Positions 49,806 to 61,943 of a stretch of 64,000 nt of DNA are shown here, in pieces. Location of the stretch: the NCBI GenBank assembly GCA_023313575.1, contig JAJTTP010000001.1, positions 1,612,001-1,676,000 on the forward strand. The letters run 5' to 3'. The first letter of the stretch is position 1. The number at the start of each line of letters is the position of its first letter. The position numbers and the translations under genes were made by a program. The stretch is from Eutypella sp. D-1 (Eukaryota > Ascomycota > Sordariomycetes > Xylariales > Diatrypaceae). The notes below the pieces were generated by a model that was not told where the DNA came from, did no database searches, and was given only the letters and a program-made list of their open reading frames with translations.

Positions 49806-50447
49806 AGAAAGAGAGGATAGCGTAGTACCAGCTCTTACAGGCAGGCAGGCAGGTTTCTTTCTTTACAGGCTTCTTACAGGCTGCCTTTCGCCTCTCTATA
49901 ACCCACGTGTATTAACCAAGCGATCGGTGGGAAATCGCTTTGATCAACACACGAGTTTACAAAAGAGGGATATCGTGAGTTGCAAAAACGAGGGATGCAA
50001 CACCGAAAGGGTAAAGTGGGAAAAGCGGGAAGACAACAGAAAACATGAACGGCAGAGAGTGAACAAAACAGAGAAGGAGGAGAAAGGGGGATGGATGGGG
50101 ATGGATGAGATGATTGATGATGATTTGATGGAGTCGGGTTCGGATTTGTTTAGGGAATACGAGTAGTAACAGTAGGTAACTAACCACTTAGGCAATACCT
50201 AGGTAGGTAGGCAATAGGGAGGCAATAGGAAGTAGCCAAAAAGAAACAACATAAAGCAAAGCAAACCCCAAAGCAAGCCAACCTTGGGCCAACCTTGGAA
50301 AGCAAGCAAATCAAGGCGGTTAAACGTACCAATTCACTAAACCACTCCTGGTTAGAGTGGCTAGAGTAAGCGTTGCAGGTCCTGGAATAAACCTGGAAGT
50401 AGCCGCCTTTGGTGTGTTGTTATTAGTCCTCGAGGTTGCTGTTGTCG

Positions 50448-50466
50448 CAGCAGCAGCAGCAGCAGC
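50448..50466. repeat. (CAG)n microsatellite
   Basis: Six CAG units about 880 bp upstream of the chitin synthase start. Confidence 0.88.
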
Positions 50467-50767
50467 GGGCAACTGGGCATCAGCTGCAAGATGGATTGGA
50501 TTTGGATGGATCCCTGTTCGAGGGAAAGGACGCTCCTTCTCCGGATATGTAGTCTTGGTAGTCCAAGACGTCCAATTGTATAGAATGGGATTGTATGTAT
50601 GATGATGATGATAACTCCCTCCAAAAAGCCCCAAAAAGGATAGGTTATTGGAAATACCTATAAAGAGCCTGGAGAGAGCCTGGACCTGGAGTTTGAACCT
50701 TGGATCGGACCTGGACCTGGGCTGGATGGACTGGACCTTGGGACCTGCGCACATGCAACTAAAAACG

Positions 50768-50803
50768 TGGATTCCCTGGATTTCGCGGATTTCGTGGATT
50801 TCG
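50768..50803. repeat. 9-bp tandem repeat, four units
   Basis: Units tggattccc, tggatttcg, cggatttcg and tggatttcg follow each other without gaps, about 1.2 kb upstream of the chitin synthase start. Confidence 0.88.
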
Positions 50804-50839
50804 ATTGACCGGCGCAAAGCACCCTAAAGCACCCAAGCT

Positions 50840-50878
50840 CCTTCTTGTCGATCCTTCTTGTCGATCCTTCTTGTCAAT
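50840..50878. repeat. 13-bp tandem repeat, three units
   Basis: The unit ccttcttgtcgat occurs at 50840, 50853 and (one change) 50866, just beyond the 9-bp repeat. Confidence 0.9.
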
Positions 50879-53800
50879 CCTCCTCTCTCTCTCTCTTCCT
50901 TGTCACGTCTTCTTCTCCCTTTTAACTTATTTACTCCCTAAGAAGAAAAAGAAAAAAAGCAGATGCATCGAAGTCAAGCGTTCGCGATTCCGCTCTTAAT
51001 TAAGCATTGAACTCTAGTTTTCGGGGTTCTCGACTTTTTTCCCGCCTCTTCTGAATGAAGAATGAGAAGAGAGAATGTCGTGTAATGCCGGTCGGTCGGT
51101 TGGTCGACGTGGAGGTTCACGATCGTTCCGGGAAGCTTGGTAGAGAAGCAAGAGAGAAGAAAAAAAACGAATGAACTACTTTAAACCCGCCGCCTGTATA
51201 CGAGGCGCGGAAAAAAAGAGGTTGGTTGAATACACAATTATTATGAGGCTTAGCTTAGGATCATATAATACGCGAGTAGCAAGTGAATGGTCGTTCTAAG
51301 GATTTCGGTCGTCGGGAGGTGGTTGTATAAGCGACTTCGAGTGTCTCCAAAAGTTTTCTTATTATTAAAAGTAGCCCCCCTATTATGAAGTAGAGACGGG
51401 GGGAAGGGTGATCCAAGCCCTGTAGACAGGAAGAGCGAGTGAAACCCAAGCGAGTGAGCGCAATTAATCGACGAGGCGATTATTCAAAGAGAAAGCGGGC
51501 GAACAAGACGTCAAAGAAGACGTGGAGATGGCTCCAAAATGAAAAGGAACACGAACGCTGAACTGAACCCGATAAGTAGGAGTTGGTTGATGGGTAAAAA
51601 AGGGAACGTAAAAAGAATTCGCATCGAACGAATTAACGAACTGCCTATTACGAAGTCTGACCACCCAGAATAACACACAATCCATCGCCTGTCTGTACCC
51701 GGGGGGACTGTCTGCGCTACCATTGACTGGCCAGCTCCCTAGACCTCTGGACTAAGATGCCTACTTAGCCAGGAACCTAACTATACCGTACTACCACATA
51801 GCTAAAATACCCCCTAAGACGATAAGCCCAGGTACATATTCTAATAATGTGCATGGAATGGAATGAACCGGTCAAGCCGCTCTGCCCTGTCTATGTATGT
51901 ACAGGGCAACCGTACCACCGAAATCAAAACCTACCAATAGCAAGCACTTGGATGGATGGGAAGCGGAATTGAGGGAAACACAGTATACGAAGGTTGGGGA
52001 AGGCCCTCGTTCCTAAGCGGATTTTACTGTGCTTAACCGGAACTATATTATGCAATACATCCAGCCCTGAGTGCCGCGCACGTATGTACTTAGGTATGTA
52101 TGCCAAAGACCTTCAATTCGGTTTCTTAGAGTGAGTTGAGGACTTGTCTATGGCTAACAGTACTGTGTTTCTCGACAAGAACTGCTCAACTGCTCACGCA
52201 ATACTCTTTGGGGGGATATGTGTTGTTCTGTTTGTTATGCATCCGGGAAGCAAGGAGAAAGCGAGCGGGCGACGTAAGCATGGGGGGGACAATTGGCAAG
52301 CCTCCTTTTAACTACGAAGTACTACAATATACGTAGAGTACTACAACATACGTAGGTTTTTCGTTGGATGGGCCGGCATCATTGTGTAATTAATATACTT
52401 GTAGTAAACTCGGTCATCTTTTGTTAGCCCTGGGCATTTTTAGTTCCAGGAATCTCGAAATGCCGACTCGACAAAAGATCGTCATCGCGTCCGATGAAAA
52501 TCTATCCGGCTAAGCTAAGTTACTAAACCACATAACGCGCGTAGATCGATGGCGGCATCAAGGTGGGCGTGCACTGGACAGGGTGGGCGCAGGGTGGGTG
52601 GATTAGTCTGTATGTACTATGTAGACAAAGTAGATAGCGCGCACGCACGCATGTGTGTGTGTGTGGACTCGAAAATCTTCCGTGGGCCGAGCCCCATCGT
52701 AGCCTCCAGCATCCGGCCCTCCCATCTCCCCCACTAGTCCACTTGCCCACCAACCCGCTACCTATAACCCACCTCCCCGTTTTCAAGATTTTCAACTCTC
52801 TCAGCGGCCCACAACGCTGCAAGGGCTGAGGGTTCTGGGGGCTGCGTCCCGGGTTTTGAACGTCGACCGCACCGACCGACCAACCTTCTTTTTAGTTATT
52901 GGCCGATATACATAAACAGTGGCGCGGGGGAAGTGTTTACGGGCGGAAGCGCCAGACGACGGAAAGCAAGAAATGGCACTTGCATCGGCCCTAGCTTGGC
53001 ACTTGTTGGCTGGCCGACGACGTAAAAAGAGAGATCCTGAATTGAGTCCATAGAAAGAAAACTTGGAAGTTGATTCGACTGAAGGCTTGGTTGGCAGTTT
53101 GGTGGCTAAAGGAAGACTTCTTACTGGTCCACCAACTTCATGCCAGTTTACTACATGTCTGCATTAGGCATTGTTGCCACTCACACCATCCACCTACCTA
53201 AAACTGAGTGGCTTCGATGAAGATTCTTCTCCAGCCACCTTTATGTAAGCGTCAGATGCTTACGCCCGAGTGCTGACGTCTTGTTAATATCCGCAAAGGG
53301 ACCCGACGATGTGGTTCCTTATGCCGCGCCTAGAGTTCCAGCCGGCAGACATAACATCATGTAGACGAGGAGGCGCCTCCCCCTCGGTCCCCGCCCCCAA
53401 ACCAAGTCCCTGCGCCGATAGTACAGGTCGGCACGCATGCCGGAGAAAACCTTAAGTTTAAAGTGAACTCGCGATTTCCCAAAACGTCCATCCTGCGGCG
53501 GATGCGACGAGATCATTGGATCCCCGAGCACCCCGTATCCTGGGCTAGGCGACCGTGTGGCCGAACTCTAATATATGCGTATGCACATGCTCCTGGGTAC
53601 GGGGAGCCCAGGACCTGTAGGCCGTACGTAATTGTGCAGCAATTCCGAGTCGCACGAGAACTTTTCCCGATAACGACAAAAAAGAAACCCCCCACCGGGG
53701 GCGGGAGGGTTGTAAGGAGATTCTCTCGGGGGAATTTGCCGTGTCCTCGGGCACTCTCTGCTCTCTGGCGGTGAATCGCGAAAGGGCTTGGTGACCCGAA

Positions 53801-56800
53801 CTCAAGTTTCAATGTATTTCGCGCAGAGTTTCACATATAGCAAACAAGCGGCACACATATCGTGACCCGTGTCTCTACCAGAGAGGTGGGAGATCTGAAA
53901 CGTTTTGTGTGCAACCCAAGACGACATGCTGGGTCTAGTGATGATCTCGTGGCTTTCCACGCATGTCTGTGAGGTTGGTTTTCGACCTCATGTCTCGCCG
54001 AAGCTCGGAAATCTCCTAGCTTCGTCGACCTGGGAAACCTCCCGTACAGGAGGAGTAAGCGGATAAGCTAGAATCTCCTTGCCCATACATCGGGGACTGT
54101 TGCTGCGTGTTCTCATGAGCCACTCGAGGGGGGGATGCCCCGTGTGGTCTCGAACGCAAGCACCAATAGGTTCAACAGTGGTTTGCATCCGGGCCGGCCG
54201 CTTAAGTCGCAGTTGAATTTAGGCACAAATGTCTTCCTTATATGCCGCCTCGAGGTCTGCCTCACCACTCAATAGCGCGAGGTCGAACATGATCCGGCAC
54301 ACGGAGCTGATACTGCGCCAGCAACGTCTCATGCTCAGCTATAACCCATTATAGATGAAGCAAGGCTGAATAGGGTCGACTCCGGCACTTAGCGGGATAA
54401 TATAGTCCGATACTACTACCCCTGGATATAGAACTAAGCCGCGTATCAACTAAAGGGTCACAATAAACACTACGCGCCGGACAAGTTGTGGTGACAGCTA
54501 CTTAAGCATCAAAATGATTAGGGGACCCTGGATTGGGAGAGGGGGGTTGACTACTATACTATGTAGATACATGCAGGTACCGTGGACCATGTGCATCATC
54601 TAATCCATGCAAGCACGCACGTCTCGAGATGAGAACTGGATCGCCTAGCAGAGCCAAGATGGAGCCCACGAGATTAACGGGAAAGGGGAAGAAAAATAAG
54701 AAAATTTTATCAGATTCAGCCTTGTCAAAATCCCCCTCAGGCGCTATTTTCTTCAGCCGCACTCTCAGCGTTGGGCAGGGCCAGGGGAGGGGGGGGAAAC
54801 TACAACGCGGAGAACGTGGGATTGGATTGCGATGGTCGTTCGTCCCAGTCCCTTAGAGGTTACGTTTAGCGAACGAGCGGAATGAACGCCGGTTTTGGTA
54901 TCGGCGCCTCTAAACTACCTACGTAGGGCACCAGCTATGTATGCGACTACTGTGGCTATAGAGGGTCAGCTCGGAAATCGAACCGGCGTTACTTCTATCG
55001 ACCACCCTAACAAGCTTCTTGCGCCCAGGATACCCGCGGCAGTCTGGATTATCCTATACTGGCCTGGACCATGTCGAATGGGCAAATACTGCATGGACAC
55101 AGTAGCTCCCGAGGGACTTTTGCAAGGCGTTCTGGGGGGGTCTACCTCTCCGGTCTATAAAATGTAATTAACGATTGATCTTTAAGGGTAGTTTGGCCTA
55201 GCGAGCCCACCAGCTCCCGTTATCTGAAACGCCTACACAGCTGCTGCAGCAGCAGCAGGAGTAGGTAGTTTAATAGTATATTGCGGCGGATCACCAGACT
55301 ATAGATGATAGATCTGATCAGCCCGACCGGTAGATACTCTATTTGGCTGGGCATATTAAACCTAATTAGCAATGATGTAAGCCCAGGTCCCGCGGCCCTG
55401 GCCTACCGACCGATAGGGATAGAGCGCAAGTGTAGCGTAATCTGCGAAAAAGGGGGGACGTCGAGAAATGGGTATGCATAACAAAGGGGAGCTTCGACGC
55501 AATGCGAAGTCCCTCCCTAGCAAGCAAGTCCACGCGCGATGTAGAAGAATGCTCTTCGCGCTTTCAACGTCAATATGCCAGGTCCGGCTGGAAGTACAAA
55601 AAACTCGTAGGCCTACTACGCAATGCTACGTTTGGTTACGTAGTACTCTGCCTGGTTTGCGAGGGAGGGGATACGTATGCGTTTCTGACAGCCGCATAGC
55701 CGTCTCACTAGAGAGGTGAGAGTCATCAGCCTAGTCACCCATTAGAGCAACGAGCCATCAAAACTTACTCGTTACGAGCTTGGTCGAACCCCCGTTCCGG
55801 GAGAAGAGGGGAGAGAGAGCAACAATCCAAACAAAGGGGGGGAAATTGTTGCTAGACACGTAGATTTTACGAGGCTAGGCAATGTGTGGGGGCTGCGTTG
55901 AAACAAAGAACATATGATGGGAGAAAAATGCACAATTATGTGCTGCCAGCTAGTTATCTGACTAGTTGGTTAAAGTCCTCTCATTCGTTCGTGCAGTAGT
56001 TACATGTATGGTTACATACGAGGAGACCCTTGTGGACACAGACCGTCGATCTGGAGAAGTGGCACTGGCTCGACTGGGTTCTAGGTGCCGCCCGGGGGAT
56101 GGCGTCGCTGGGGGACAGGGTGGTGATGGGTGGTCAGTGTCGCCAAGCAAATCCAGGTGTACTATGTAGTATTCAGCGTCCTCCGAGAATACCGAGCGAA
56201 GAAAAAAAAGGAAAGAAAAGAAGCAAGACACAGATGCAGAAATGTCAGATTGATGAGTGGCTGCCGGGCGGTTCGGCCTCGTGCCGAGCTGGCTCGAATA
56301 CATAGTCGTATTCGTGAGCAAGGAATGGTAGAAGCTGGTACAAAACCAAAATGGCTTTTAGGGGCCCCTACCGATCAGGCCATGCCGAATGAGGATGGCA
56401 ACGTAGTAGTAGCAAAATAGTGGAAACATCTCGTGTCGTTGCCTTCTATTTTGCTCTTTTCTTCCCTTTCCATGGGTGTACCTAAGATTTTTTGGGCATA
56501 TTTTTTATACCCCTTCTTCCTCCTGCTCTTACCGAACATAATGCTACAAATCTCAGCTCAGAAGGAGGGGAAGGTGGACAAGGGAGAGAACATGTCGCGG
56601 ACTCCACCGCACCTACAACCCCCTTCACTCACCCTTTCTCTGTATACAAGGCACATGACGTGTTTCGTTGGACGGACCGACGATAGCTTGACGCTTCTGC
56701 AGTTTAAATCGCCTTTTAGAACCGGTTGAAAAGTGGGCGGGTCGAGCTAAGAGAGACTTTGGTATCGAACCGATGTGGAATTTCCGATATCCTCTAGTTA

Positions 56801-59638
56801 GAGCTCTAGAGTGCTCCGTAGTCCGTTCGGAATCAATCTAATCGATAGCCATCCAGCCCAGAGGAGAGGCTGAAAGACGGCGGCAGGAGGTGAAGGAGCA
56901 TCATCTTGTGTGGAAAAGACGCCAATCAGCCGCGGAATGTCTCGTATTAGTGTCGTTGATCAGGCTGGGATGTGAAACCAGCAAGACCCTGCCTACCTAG
57001 CTATTGCCTACCTATTTGGCCCGCGGCTCAGCATGTACCATATTACATGTAGGGAGAATCAGGGCTTGTAGAATGCATCTAGACTATAGAGACGCGGGTA
57101 ATCATTCAAAAATTTCTTCTTCTTTTGGCCCCCTTTTCGTCGTCAACTTATGACATGCATCAAATAGTCACGTCTAAACCCCTATAGCAAACTTCAATGC
57201 TAAATTTAGGCACATAGGGTGCAAATACATTACATACATACCTAGAACAGGTAAAATGCCCTTTGCCTCGATTCATAGTATACGAGACATATCTGATGCC
57301 AATGGTATATGTTCTTTAGGTGCAAGTGGGGGGAGGCTTTGCTTGCTGAGTAGAATTGTCTTTACGAGAAAAGAACGAAAAAAAAAAGAGGAACTACGGG
57401 ATTGCATCGAGGCGCATACAAGTAAACCTGCAGGTAGAGGGGGTGTGGAGGGGAGACAAATGGGGGGTTGCTCACTAACACACAACCTAATCCAGGCTAT
57501 GAATCTCGCCAGCGCTAGACCTATTCAAGATTCATCTTAAAAGTGCTGAACGTGTAAGAATCTCAAAGCGGAAGGCACTCAATCCGAGGATTCAACAATA
57601 CGACATTGATTGTACTATAATGAAATCATAGGTCGTTCCCCCGTTTACCTAAGTACAGTAGATTGTTGGATTATGGATTATAGAGATGCCCAGACAGGAT
57701 GACAACTTGACGGTGTTATTTTTATTACTCAGGCTGTCTGGTGGGATCTCGATGATCCAAGTTTTACCAACATACCAACATTGGAGCTTTACCAACGTCT
57801 TGCACGTCTATAATGCAGCCATACTATGGATAATGCAAATCCCATTTTCCTTTCTGATTCAGGGTCCAAAAAAATGACGAACCCGCCAGCCCGCTCACCT
57901 GCCCATCTGCCAACCTGCCTTGCCTGCCAACCAACCTCCTTTCTTACCTCCCAACTCCCAACCAAGCCGACTAGACTATATGTAATTCCTTGCTGCAGAC
58001 CTGCCTGCCTCTGTCAGATACGTCGTATTACCCGCTTTAGGGTATGGCGTATGGCTAGCATAAGACAGACAGCACAGACAGCCTCCAGCAGGGCTGGCTT
58101 GCCCAGCTTACCTGGCAGCAGCAAGTATGTACATATCTTGGTACTTAGACGGCCTAGGCTAGTCTAGGTAGTAGATGGAATCTACATAGCGCAGTACCCA
58201 CCACTTATCCGTGGAACCATGAAGTCCTGTGGGTACAAGTCTCTACCCTGTCTGGGACCGGAGACTAAAGAACCAAATCAGGTCATGATTAGGTACTGTA
58301 TAGGTAGTTGACAAGTACTGTAGGCTGTTATGTAAAGTGTCAAAGGACTGCTTGACTGCCAATCATCGAGCGACTACATCCCACCTGATCGTCCCTCAGA
58401 TTGTCGATTCTCTCTCTCATATACCAAGCAGGTACACATGTCACACAGACAGACAGAATAGCAAGCGCCTGGTCCTGCTCATCACTGTAATGTACCATGG
58501 CATGTACCCGGGCGCCCGGGCAGTTATTGTACCTACATACATACCAGTATGGCTTATGCTCGGTTATGCAGCGTTAGTTCGGCCGCATGTATGTACTGAT
58601 GCAACTGATGAATGCTGCGCAAAGTGAACACCCGCTGGATGGATATTCTCCAGCTACCTAGTTCTACCTAAGTAAGTAGGTTAATATCGACCAGCAAGGC
58701 AGTTTAACCTAAGTACTAGCCAGCCAGCTTGCCAGCCTACCGACCTACCTATCTACTTACTTAGACAGGCAGACAGAACCTTATACAGGCAAGACCAGGC
58801 AAGCCAGGCAAGACAGGTAGGTAATCCAGTGCGGTCCCGGTCCCTTTTTAGTCAGTCGGTACCTTCAACTTTCCGACGTCGTCGAAACCCGTCCAATTCC
58901 AAAACCCTTTCAAGGTTGAATAATAACTCGGAATAACCATACTCTCTTGTCACAACCAGCATCGCAAGCAACATTCTTCTTTAATATCTAATTGACTACT
59001 CGAATACCATTTACACACAATTTTACATTACACAGAGTGACAGACAGACAGGTGCCACAAGGAATTTCCGTATAACCCTTTTTGCTCTTTGCCATTGCTT
59101 CTAAATTTGGCTTGAATTATTCGTCTTCCACGTGCGCTTTAACCTGCCTGCCTCGCCTCATTGTACGTACGTGAAACGACTTCTACCAAAGACCGGATTG
59201 AACTGGACTGAACGTTTCTCTTTACACTACGGGCCATTATTGACTGCTGACAACTAAGTTTTCCTAATAGATCGCTTTCTGATATATATCTTTTAACAAG
59301 CATAGCTATAACGAAGCCGCGACCGCATTTAACTATAACTATCGACTTGTCTGTGAAATCGATGAGTTAATTAGTGAGGCAAACCGCCCTAAGCATAGAT
59401 TCTCGCCTTGTAGCGACGCTTTTTATTGCTGCCTCGAGAAGGTAGAAGTTGTTCTGAGAGGAGCCCCTGTGATCTTGCTTTGGCTCTTAGATTTCAGAAC
59501 CCTCCTATTCTTCTCATCGCTTGCTTCGCTTAGACGTTAGATCCGAATCAATTGCTGGTTCTCTTGCTGTCTAAGCCGTCTAAGAGGTGGAAAAGGGAAT
59601 TAGAAAGGAAGGCGGGAAAAAAAATAAGCAATATCAGT

Positions 59639-61943
59639 ATGGCCACAGTCACAACAACACCCCCGCCACCGGCTGTATCTCCAACCCGGCCTCTTCATCG
59701 AAAACCTTTGCCGAGCCTATCGCCCAGACGGGCCAGTTTGGCCAACACAGAGGATGATGGCGCAGATTATATGAATCACACTTATTCCCCCGAGGCCGCT
59801 GATACACCGGTATACCGGGCCGGCCCCGTCTCTCCAGTTATGATGAATTTCCAGCCCGAGGAGTGGGCGCAGCCGTCGAATGCCGCTCTCATGGGAGGGG
59901 AGCGTTCTTCGTCTCTTATGGTGGCACAGAACAAGGACCTACCAAAATCTCCAGGCGCGCCGCCACCTCCACCTCATAGTCCCATGTATGTCCCCGCGAA
60001 CAACCAGCCGCCGCAGCAACAACCGCCATTTGCGGCTGACCTTCCCTACAGGCCCGAACAAGAGGAGCGTTCCGCTACGATCCGGAGAACCAACGAAATT
60101 TCGCAGAGCCAGGACCCGAACCGATGTAGCCGCGAATCGGACGGCACCTCGAGTACTCAGCAGCAGTCCGCCGAGTCATCCACGGATACTAGCGCGAGTT
60201 CGATCTCGGGAGGGCGTAATGATGTATGCGATGGTCGGGAATCTATCATCGAGGACACCATCCCCGAAGGTGAATCCGTACCGCAGTTACAATACCACCA
60301 CCAGCCCGTACTTCCTCAGGTTTCAAGCGTGCCTTTAGAGAACAATTCGAGGAGTTCATCAAGTACAGATCTCGGAGATGGCGCCTTAGCGCCTAACCGC
60401 CACCTAACCCCGAATTCTACTTACGGTAGGAGGACCTCGATGCCCCGACCACAATCTTCTTATTCTGTGCTCTCTGACATGGGACAACGAGGGCGCTCAC
60501 CAGGTGCCATTGCCCGTAGATCGCCTGAGACGAGGCCGCAATCATACGCCGAGCTGCTAAACGTGCCATATCCCCAGCCCGCACCCGCGCCTATCACGTT
60601 GGACAACACGCATTTGCGTAACAATGTTGGGTCCAATGCTTCTCTACTAAGCGCCCAACAAACGCTCGAGATGTATAGGCAGAATGTGAAAAAGACTAAC
60701 GATTTCTCTATCCAATACTCATTTGCTGTTTACCTAATATCCCACGCCCAGGAGCAGGGGCTTACCTTCCATGAACCTACACGGAAGAAGGGCGGCTCGA
60801 AACCGGGGACACCATCTAATGACCCAGATGCAACGCCAGCTGCGCTGATACGGGAGGCGAAAAGCATATTAACAAGACTGGCTAGCGCCGGTTACCCGTT
60901 CGCGCAATACTACTTGGCCGACGGATATGCATCCGGCCTCTTCAACAAGGGCAAGGAGGACTATAACGCGGCTTTCCCCTTGTTCATTCTGGCGGCCAAG
61001 CACGGCCACGCCGAGTCGGGTTATCGGGCTGGGTTGTGCTATGAGTTTGGATGGGGCTGTCGGAAAGATCCAGCGAAGGCGGTTCAATATTTGAGGACGG
61101 CAGCGTCTAAGAACCACCCCGGTGCGATGACGAGGCTCGGAAAAGCCTGCTTGTCCGGGGACCTCGGAGAGAACCGCTACCGGGAGGGGCTGAAGTGGCT
61201 GAAACGCGCTACCGAGGCCGCCGACACCATATATAACGCGGCGCCGTACCACCTCGGCCTCCTGTACGAGACGGGCTACGGTGAGGACGTCTTCAAGGAC
61301 GAGAGCTATGCGGCGGAGCTCTTCACGCAGGCCGCCGAGCTAGGGAACCCCGAGGCGAACTTCCGGATGGGCGACGCCTACGAGCATGGCAAGCTCAACT
61401 GCCCGCGCGATCCAGCCTTGAGCGTGCACTTCTACACGGGCGCCGCGGAGCGCGGGCACGCGGGCGCCATGATGGGCCTCTGCGCCTGGTACATGGTCGG
61501 CGCCGAGCCGGTGCTGGAGAAGGACGAGGAGGAGGCCTACGAGTGGGCCCGCCGGTCTGCTGATCTCGGTAAGTTCTGGGCACCTGGACCAACACATTCG
61601 GGAATCATCCCCCACCCCGCCGAGGTAATTTATTTACTAATCTGATCGATCGCGGGTAGGGCTGGTCAAGGCGCAGTACGCCGTGGGCTACTTTACGGAG
61701 ATGGGCATAGGGTGCCGACGCGACATCCTCGAGGCCAACGTCTGGTACGTCAAAGCGGCGGACGCGGGCGACGAGCGCGCGAAGCAGCGACTGGCGGCCA
61801 TTCGCGCGGCCGTAAGCGGTGGTGCCGGTGTCGGCGCCGGCGGCGTGCCGATGGAGGTAGCGCCGCCGCGCAACGGGAAGATGCGGAAGAGTCAGGGAGG
61901 CGCCAACGGGAACGGGAACGACAAGGACTGCGTGGTAATGTAA
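59639..61943 (+). CDS. SKT5: Chitin synthase activator, Skt5/Chs4-like Sel1-repeat protein
   Basis: Exons 59639-61568 and 61660-61943 give 737 aa. The first 330 residues are Pro/Ser-rich and likely disordered. From about residue 405 to 705 there are about seven Sel1-type repeats, seen as recurring A-x-x-x-G-x-A-x-A/G patterns (for example AAKHGHAESGYRAGLCYEFG, and AELGNPEANFRMGDAYEHG). The product ends CVVM at 734-737, a CAAX farnesylation box like that of yeast Chs4. The family recruits and activates the Chs3-type chitin synthase at the membrane and bud neck. The frame is open 87 nt further upstream but only to a TTG, so the ATG at 59639 is chosen. It is the nearest gene upstream of the class IV chitin synthase and points away from it. 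Intron donor is in the Gly codon of ADLGLVKAQYA. Confidence 0.95.

Larger units (their letters stand above)
49566..59638. other. 10-kb gene-free interval between chitin synthase and its activator
   Basis: No frame longer than about 165 codons and none with a recognisable motif was seen on either strand; the longest (50817-50320, minus) starts at TTG and reads repeats. The left 1.4 kb is the chitin synthase promoter/leader and contains minisatellites (50768-50803, 50840-50878) and a CAG run (50448-50466). TACCTAGGTA occurs at 50197. The right 1 kb (about 58800-59638) is AT/CT-mixed and is the activator leader. Between them (about 51-58.6 kb) the sequence is unstructured by eye, with scattered simple repeats. 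Decayed transposon or a long non-coding RNA are possible. Confidence 0.5.

Noticed and set aside
50320..50817. 165-codon open frame in the chitin synthase leader
   Set aside because: It has no ATG at its start and runs through CAG and other simple repeats.
56740..56830. Possible tRNA on the minus strand, from a B-box-like ggttcgatacc at 56763-56773
   Set aside because: The implied T-stem mispairs at two of five positions and no matching acceptor or D arm was found.
59552..59638. Upstream in-frame extension of the chitin synthase activator by 29 residues
   Set aside because: It begins with TTG, not ATG; the first ATG is at 59639.
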